A stretch of DNA of 64,000 nucleotides from Candidatus Eiseniibacteriota bacterium (GTDB lineage: Bacteria > Eisenbacteria > RBG-16-71-46). Position 1 is the first letter of the stretch, and each line of letters starts with the position of its first letter. The DNA lies in contig JADJLL010000004.1 in NCBI GenBank assembly GCA_016710095.1, positions 62,001 to 126,000 on the forward strand, given 5' to 3'. Below, piece by piece: positions 60,313 to 64,000 of this stretch. Under the pieces are notes generated by a model. The model searched no databases. It saw only the letters and a list, made by a program, of their open reading frames with translations, and was not told the origin of the DNA. The position numbers and the translations under genes were made by a program.

Positions 60313-61941
60313 CTACCGCTGGAACACGATCTCGCCGTCGTCGTTCAGGTCGAACTTCGTGGCGAGGGACTCCTTGGGAAGGCCGGGCATGCGCATGATC
60401 TCGCCCGTGATCGGAACGATGTAGCCCGCGCCGGCCGCGAGCTGGATCTCGCGCACCGTGACGAGGAAGTCCTTCGGACGACCGAGCAGCGCCGGATTGT
60501 CCGAGAGCGACTGCTGCGTCTTCGCGATGCAGACCGGCAGCTTGCCGAAGCCGGCCTTCTCGAGCTGCAGACGGTCGCGCTTGCCGCGCGCCGTGTAGTC
60601 CACGGCGACGGCGCCGTACATCTCGCGCGCGACGGTCGCGATCTTGTTCTCGATCGAATCGTTCCAGTCGTACAGCGGCGTGAACGAGGGCTCCGTCACC
60701 GCGACCAGGTCGCGCACGACTTCGGCCAGCTCGGTGCAGCCCTTGCCGCCTTCGGAGAACGTCTTCGCGACGACGGCCTTCAGGCCGAGCGCCTCGCAGT
60801 GCAGCTTGAGCGTCTCGATCTCTTCCTTCGTGTCGGTCGGGAAGTGGTTGATCGCGACGACGCACTTCTGCCCGAACTTCTTGATGTTCTCGAGGTGCTT
60901 CTCCATGTTCGAGAAGCCCTTCACCATCGCCGCGACGTCCGGCTGCGACACCTCGGCGAGCGGCTTGCCACCGTGCATCTTGAGCGCACGAATGGTGGCC
61001 ACGAGCACCGTGCAGGCCGGCGCGAAGCCGCCGTACTGGCAGTTGATGTCGAAGAACTTCTCGGCGCCCAGCTCGAACGCGAAGCCGGCTTCCGTCACCA
61101 CGATGTCGGCGTACGCGAGCGCGGCCTTGGTCGCGTTGATCGTGTTCGTGCCGTGCGCGATGTTCGCGAACGGACCGCCGTGCACGAACGCGGGCACGCC
61201 CTCGGTCGTCTGCACGAGGTTCGGCTTCACGGCTTCCTTCAGCAGCGCGGCCATGGCGCCCACCGCGCCCAGGTCCTTCGCGGTCACGGGCGTGCCGTCG
61301 GTGCGATAGCCCACGACGATGCGGCCGAGACGCGTCTTGAGGTCCTGGATGCCGTCGGCGAGGCAGAGCACGGCCATCACTTCGGAGGCGGCGGTGATGT
61401 CGAAGCCGCTCTCGCGCGGGATGCCTTCCGTGCGGCCGCCGAGGCCGATGATGATGTCGCGCAGCGCGCGGTCGTTCATGTCCACGACGCGCTTCCACGT
61501 CACGCGGCGCGAATCGATGCCGAGCGCGTTGCCGTGGTGCAGGTGGTTGTCCACCATCGCCGCCAGCAGGTTGTGCGCGGCCGAAACGGCGTGGAAGTCG
61601 CCGTTGAAGTGCATGTTGATGTCCATCATCGGCACGATCTCGGAAGCGCCACCGCCGGCGCCGCCGCCCTTCATGCCGAACACCGGACCGAGCGACGGCT
61701 CGCGCAGCGCTGCCGCGGCGTTCACGCCGATCTTCGCGAGGCCCTGCACGAGGCCGACCGTGGTCGTGGTCTTGCCCTCGCCCGCGGGCGTCGGGGTGAT
61801 GGCCGAGACGAGCACGAGCTTGCCGCGACGCGGCTTGCCGGTGAACGCCTTCAACGAAATCTTCGCCTTGTAGTGTCCGTACGGCTCGAGATGAGCCGGA
61901 TCGATATCGAGCTTCTTCGCGATCTCACCAATCGGTTTCAT
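60313..61941 (-). CDS. fhs: Formate-tetrahydrofolate ligase
   Basis: 542 residues. ATP-dependent formation of 10-formyl-THF from formate. P-loop ITPTPAGEGKTTTTVGL (about 50-66), then REPSLGPVFGMKGGGAGGG, DDRALR-like DMNDRALRDIIIGLGGRTEG, SGFDITAASEVMAVLCLADG, AHGTNTINATKAAL and ATVRALKMHGG-like VATIRALKMHGG. ATG at 61941 has only a weak purine-rich ribosome site. It supplies one-carbon units for purines and initiator tRNA or, in acetogens, the Wood-Ljungdahl path; no partner genes are nearby. Confidence 0.96.
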   Translation of the reverse strand: MKPIGEIAKKLDIDPAHLEPYGHYKAKISLKAFTGKPRRGKLVLVSAITPTPAGEGKTTTTVGLVQGLAKIGVNAAAALREPSLGPVFGMKGGGAGGGASEIVPMMDINMHFNGDFHAVSAAHNLLAAMVDNHLHHGNALGIDSRRVTWKRVVDMNDRALRDIIIGLGGRTEGIPRESGFDITAASEVMAVLCLADGIQDLKTRLGRIVVGYRTDGTPVTAKDLGAVGAMAALLKEAVKPNLVQTTEGVPAFVHGGPFANIAHGTNTINATKAALAYADIVVTEAGFAFELGAEKFFDINCQYGGFAPACTVLVATIRALKMHGGKPLAEVSQPDVAAMVKGFSNMEKHLENIKKFGQKCVVAINHFPTDTKEEIETLKLHCEALGLKAVVAKTFSEGGKGCTELAEVVRDLVAVTEPSFTPLYDWNDSIENKIATVAREMYGAVAVDYTARGKRDRLQLEKAGFGKLPVCIAKTQQSLSDNPALLGRPKDFLVTVREIQLAAGAGYIVPITGEIMRMPGLPKESLATKFDLNDDGEIVFQR

Positions 61942-62244
61942 AGTTTTCTCTTCTCTCTCCCTCGCCGCGTGGGTCAGGGAAGTCGCGGCACATGGACCGC
62001 CGCATCCTCGCCCCGCCGGGAAATGATGGCAACCGGGCCCTTGGTCCCGCTCCCCGAGGGGAAGAACCCCAGCAAACGGTTGCGGTGGACGGAGAGCGCC
62101 CCCTACTCTGCGCCACAACCCTGCTCTTCCGACCGTCCCGCGCCGTCCCGCGCAGGGCGGGTCGTTCCTGTCCCCGGCGACGGACCGCTGGCGTTCAGGC
62201 CCCCCCGGGCCATGCCATGCGCCGTCGCGACGAGGTTTGCCGAC
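61942..62244. other. Divergent intergenic region between fhs and the surface protein
   Basis: 303 bp. It has a possible promoter at 62080-62109 (TTGCGG-N18-TACTCT) for the surface protein. I looked for a ZTP or THF riboswitch before fhs and saw none of the conserved elements. Confidence 0.5.
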
Positions 62245-64000
62245 GTGACGCATTCCCCCTTCCGGCTTCCGCTCCGAGGCGTCCGACTCCTTTGTAGCGC
62301 CGCTCTCGCCCTGACCCTCACCGCCTTGCCGGATCGGGCGCACGCCGAGGGCAGCGCCACGCTCATTCAAAGTGGCGGCTACCGGCCGTTCCTCGAGTAC
62401 CGGGACGACTTCACCGAGAACTCGACGCTGCACCGGCGCACGATCGTGAAGGTGTACGCCGCCGCAGGCGACACGATCCTGCTGGGCTCGAGCGCCAACG
62501 GCGTCGCCCAAGGCCGGATCCGCGTCCGCAATCCGCTCGGCGGCGCGACCCTCGCGAGCCCCTCGCTCGGCGTCATCACGACGCTGGCGCAGGAGCAGGC
62601 CGGTCCGCTGCCCAACGCGGGCGGCTTCCGCCCGATCGCGATTCCCGTGCAGGCCGGGCAGGCTGGCGTCTGGGAGATCTACTTCACGACCCCGGACTCG
62701 ACGAGCAACGCCAACCCGCCGCAGGTGCCGGTCGGGAGCACGTGGATCCAGCGCAACGACGTGGGGTACGTCGCCGCCTGGGACGTGACGGTGCGCAACA
62801 GCGCGGGAGCCACGGTGCCGGGACGGGCATACGTGAACAACCTCGCGATGAACATGGGCGGTCCGAGCGCGACGCTGTCGAGCCAGGTCTGGCTCCAGAC
62901 GCGCGACGGCTTCCGCTACCGCGTGGACGTGAACGGCGCGCAGCCGTTCGGCTTCCACCTGTTCGCGAACAACAAGGGCTTCACCGACGCGCTCGGCTTC
63001 CCGCTCTACCGCTCGGTGAACATGGCCGGCTCGCGCTTCCACGACCCGGACCTCGAAGACACTCCGGCCGACGTGACGCACAAGATCTTCTTCAACGCGC
63101 CGGCGCTCGACCTGCCGTCGTCCGCACCGACCCCGACGGGCTCGACGTGGCTGCTCACGACGCCGTTCGTCGCCACGGTGAGCAACTTCCGCTTCGTGGG
63201 CGCGGACGGCACCACGGGCCAGGCGGCCTCCGGCATCGGCGGCACGTTCTCGTTCCAGAGCACCGGCGTGGGCAACTTCGTCGTCCGCATCGACCTCGAC
63301 GCCGACGGCAGCTTCGTCGGCGCGGCCGACCGCGCGCTCATCGGCGTCGCGGCGGTGGGCACGAACTCGATTCCCTGGGACGGCCTCGACGGACTCGGCC
63401 GCCGCGCGAACCCGTCCGGCGACCCGTCCAACGTCTTCGCTCGGGTCACGCTGCTGGGCGGTGAAGTCCACTTCCCCTACATCGACGCCGAGAACAACAC
63501 GAACGGTCTCGTGATCGAACGCCAGACCGGCGCCGGCGCCCCCGACTACACCATCTTCTTCGACGACCGCGCGGTGGGTGGCGCGTTCGCCGTCCCGCCG
63601 GCCGGCGAGAACAGCGTGAGCGGCGGCCACAAGTGGACGAACTTCCTCGGCGACGTCCGCGGCATGGACACGTGGGCGTTCGTGCCGGGCGCGACGCTCG
63701 AGCTCGAAACGGAAGTGATCGTCCGCGACGCCGACCTCGAACTCGTCGCCAAGACGCACTCGCCCGATCCGTTCGTCGCGGGCCAGACGGTCAACTGGAC
63801 GATCCTCACGCGCAACAACGGCCCGGACTCGGTGTACTCGGCCGTCGTGCTCGACACGCTGGACGCGCGCGTCTCGAACGTCACGCTCGCCGGCTCGTCG
63901 CACGTCGGCGGCGCGATCCTCGGCACGACCGTCACGGGCCAGGTCTTCCGCGCGACGATCGACCTGCCGCCCGGCGGCACGGCCACGTTCGACCTCGCCG
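62245..64000 (+). CDS. Large secreted surface protein with DUF11-like repeat (partial, runs off the window)
   Basis: The frame is open from GTG at 62245 to the window end (585 codons) and the gene continues beyond. Signal peptide THSPFRLPLRGVRLLCSAAL with cleavage after RAHA. The body is beta-rich and Gly/Asp-rich (RRTIVKVYAAAGDTILLGSS, GTFSFQSTGVGNFVVRIDLD, WDGLDGLGRRANPSG). Near the end a DUF11/CshA-type domain starts: ADLELVAKTHSPDPFVAGQT, VNWTILTRNNGPDSVYSAVV. Such proteins are surface adhesins or sheath components. GTG has GAGG nine bases upstream. The C-terminal sorting signal is not visible. Confidence 0.85.
   Translation, partial: MTHSPFRLPLRGVRLLCSAALALTLTALPDRAHAEGSATLIQSGGYRPFLEYRDDFTENSTLHRRTIVKVYAAAGDTILLGSSANGVAQGRIRVRNPLGGATLASPSLGVITTLAQEQAGPLPNAGGFRPIAIPVQAGQAGVWEIYFTTPDSTSNANPPQVPVGSTWIQRNDVGYVAAWDVTVRNSAGATVPGRAYVNNLAMNMGGPSATLSSQVWLQTRDGFRYRVDVNGAQPFGFHLFANNKGFTDALGFPLYRSVNMAGSRFHDPDLEDTPADVTHKIFFNAPALDLPSSAPTPTGSTWLLTTPFVATVSNFRFVGADGTTGQAASGIGGTFSFQSTGVGNFVVRIDLDADGSFVGAADRALIGVAAVGTNSIPWDGLDGLGRRANPSGDPSNVFARVTLLGGEVHFPYIDAENNTNGLVIERQTGAGAPDYTIFFDDRAVGGAFAVPPAGENSVSGGHKWTNFLGDVRGMDTWAFVPGATLELETEVIVRDADLELVAKTHSPDPFVAGQTVNWTILTRNNGPDSVYSAVVLDTLDARVSNVTLAGSSHVGGAILGTTVTGQVFRATIDLPPGGTATFDLA

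Noticed and set aside
61942..62244. ZTP/THF riboswitch upstream of fhs
   Set aside because: The reverse strand lacks the conserved ZTP and THF elements.
1..64000. CRISPR array or prophage
   Set aside because: No regularly spaced repeats and no phage structural genes were seen.

Overview
The window is 64 kb of very GC-rich, densely packed chromosome from a Gram-negative bacterium. The outer-membrane evidence is a TonB-dependent receptor, a DUF5916-type barrel, two small tandem barrel proteins and many lipobox lipoproteins. A subtilase with a FlgD-like C-terminal sorting domain, many GTG starts and GTGA stop/start overlaps, a CHAT-TPR protein beside an ECF sigma/anti-sigma pair, and secreted proteins ending in WG-x-IKTLYR fit an uncultured member of the FCB-like lineages (Eisenbacteria or Gemmatimonadota style). 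That placement is inference. No tRNA, rRNA, CRISPR array or prophage was seen.

Layout. 0-6 kb: end of an ABC exporter, an SPFH plus Tim44-like/zinc-ribbon pair, and a DUF5916 outer-membrane protein. 6-9.4 kb: a coupled pseudouridine-breakdown operon (btpA-like, PfkB kinase, psuG) and a small membrane protein. 9.4-13.2 kb: an ubiA-ubiX-ubiD quinone operon ending in a lipoprotein. 13.4-16.2 kb: an Ig-like secreted protein and a TonB receptor, both frameshifted. 16.2-20.3 kb: lexA with a palindromic candidate operator, a lone IS200/RAYT-type transposase, ribA, an EamA transporter and a PPC lipoprotein. 20.3-23.1 kb: a subtilase and a small lipoprotein resembling a stand-alone protease propeptide.

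23.1-34.3 kb is the classical origin-proximal cluster, all on the minus strand: rpmH-rnpA-yidD-yidC-jag-mnmE-mnmG-rsmG-parA-parB-bactofilin, with two identical 16-bp parS sites. dnaA is not beside rpmH. A HEAT-repeat protein, an HD-GYP-like protein and a convergent GAF histidine kinase sit there instead (34.4-39.2 kb).

39.4-48.2 kb: a GT-C-type membrane protein, an esterase, two secreted proteins sharing a C-terminal WG-x-IKTLYR motif, a receiver-like protein, a CoA-binding protein, and a zinc-ribbon-queE-queC-queD operon for 7-deazaguanine (preQ0) synthesis. 48.3-60.2 kb: a transglycosylase, an ECF sigma factor with zinc anti-sigma factor, a CHAT-TPR protein, a 1,242-residue GH13 enzyme with a histone-like basic tail, a membrane-anchored FN3-like protein and two paralogous barrels. 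60.3-64 kb: formate-tetrahydrofolate ligase (fhs) and the start of a large DUF11-type surface protein that runs off the window.

Four genes (ubiA, the Ig-like protein, the TonB receptor and the transglycosylase) read through only with one or two frame changes. Several fall at G/C homopolymers and occur in compensating pairs, so assembly indels are the simplest explanation; a G9 tract in the TonB receptor leaves phase variation open.
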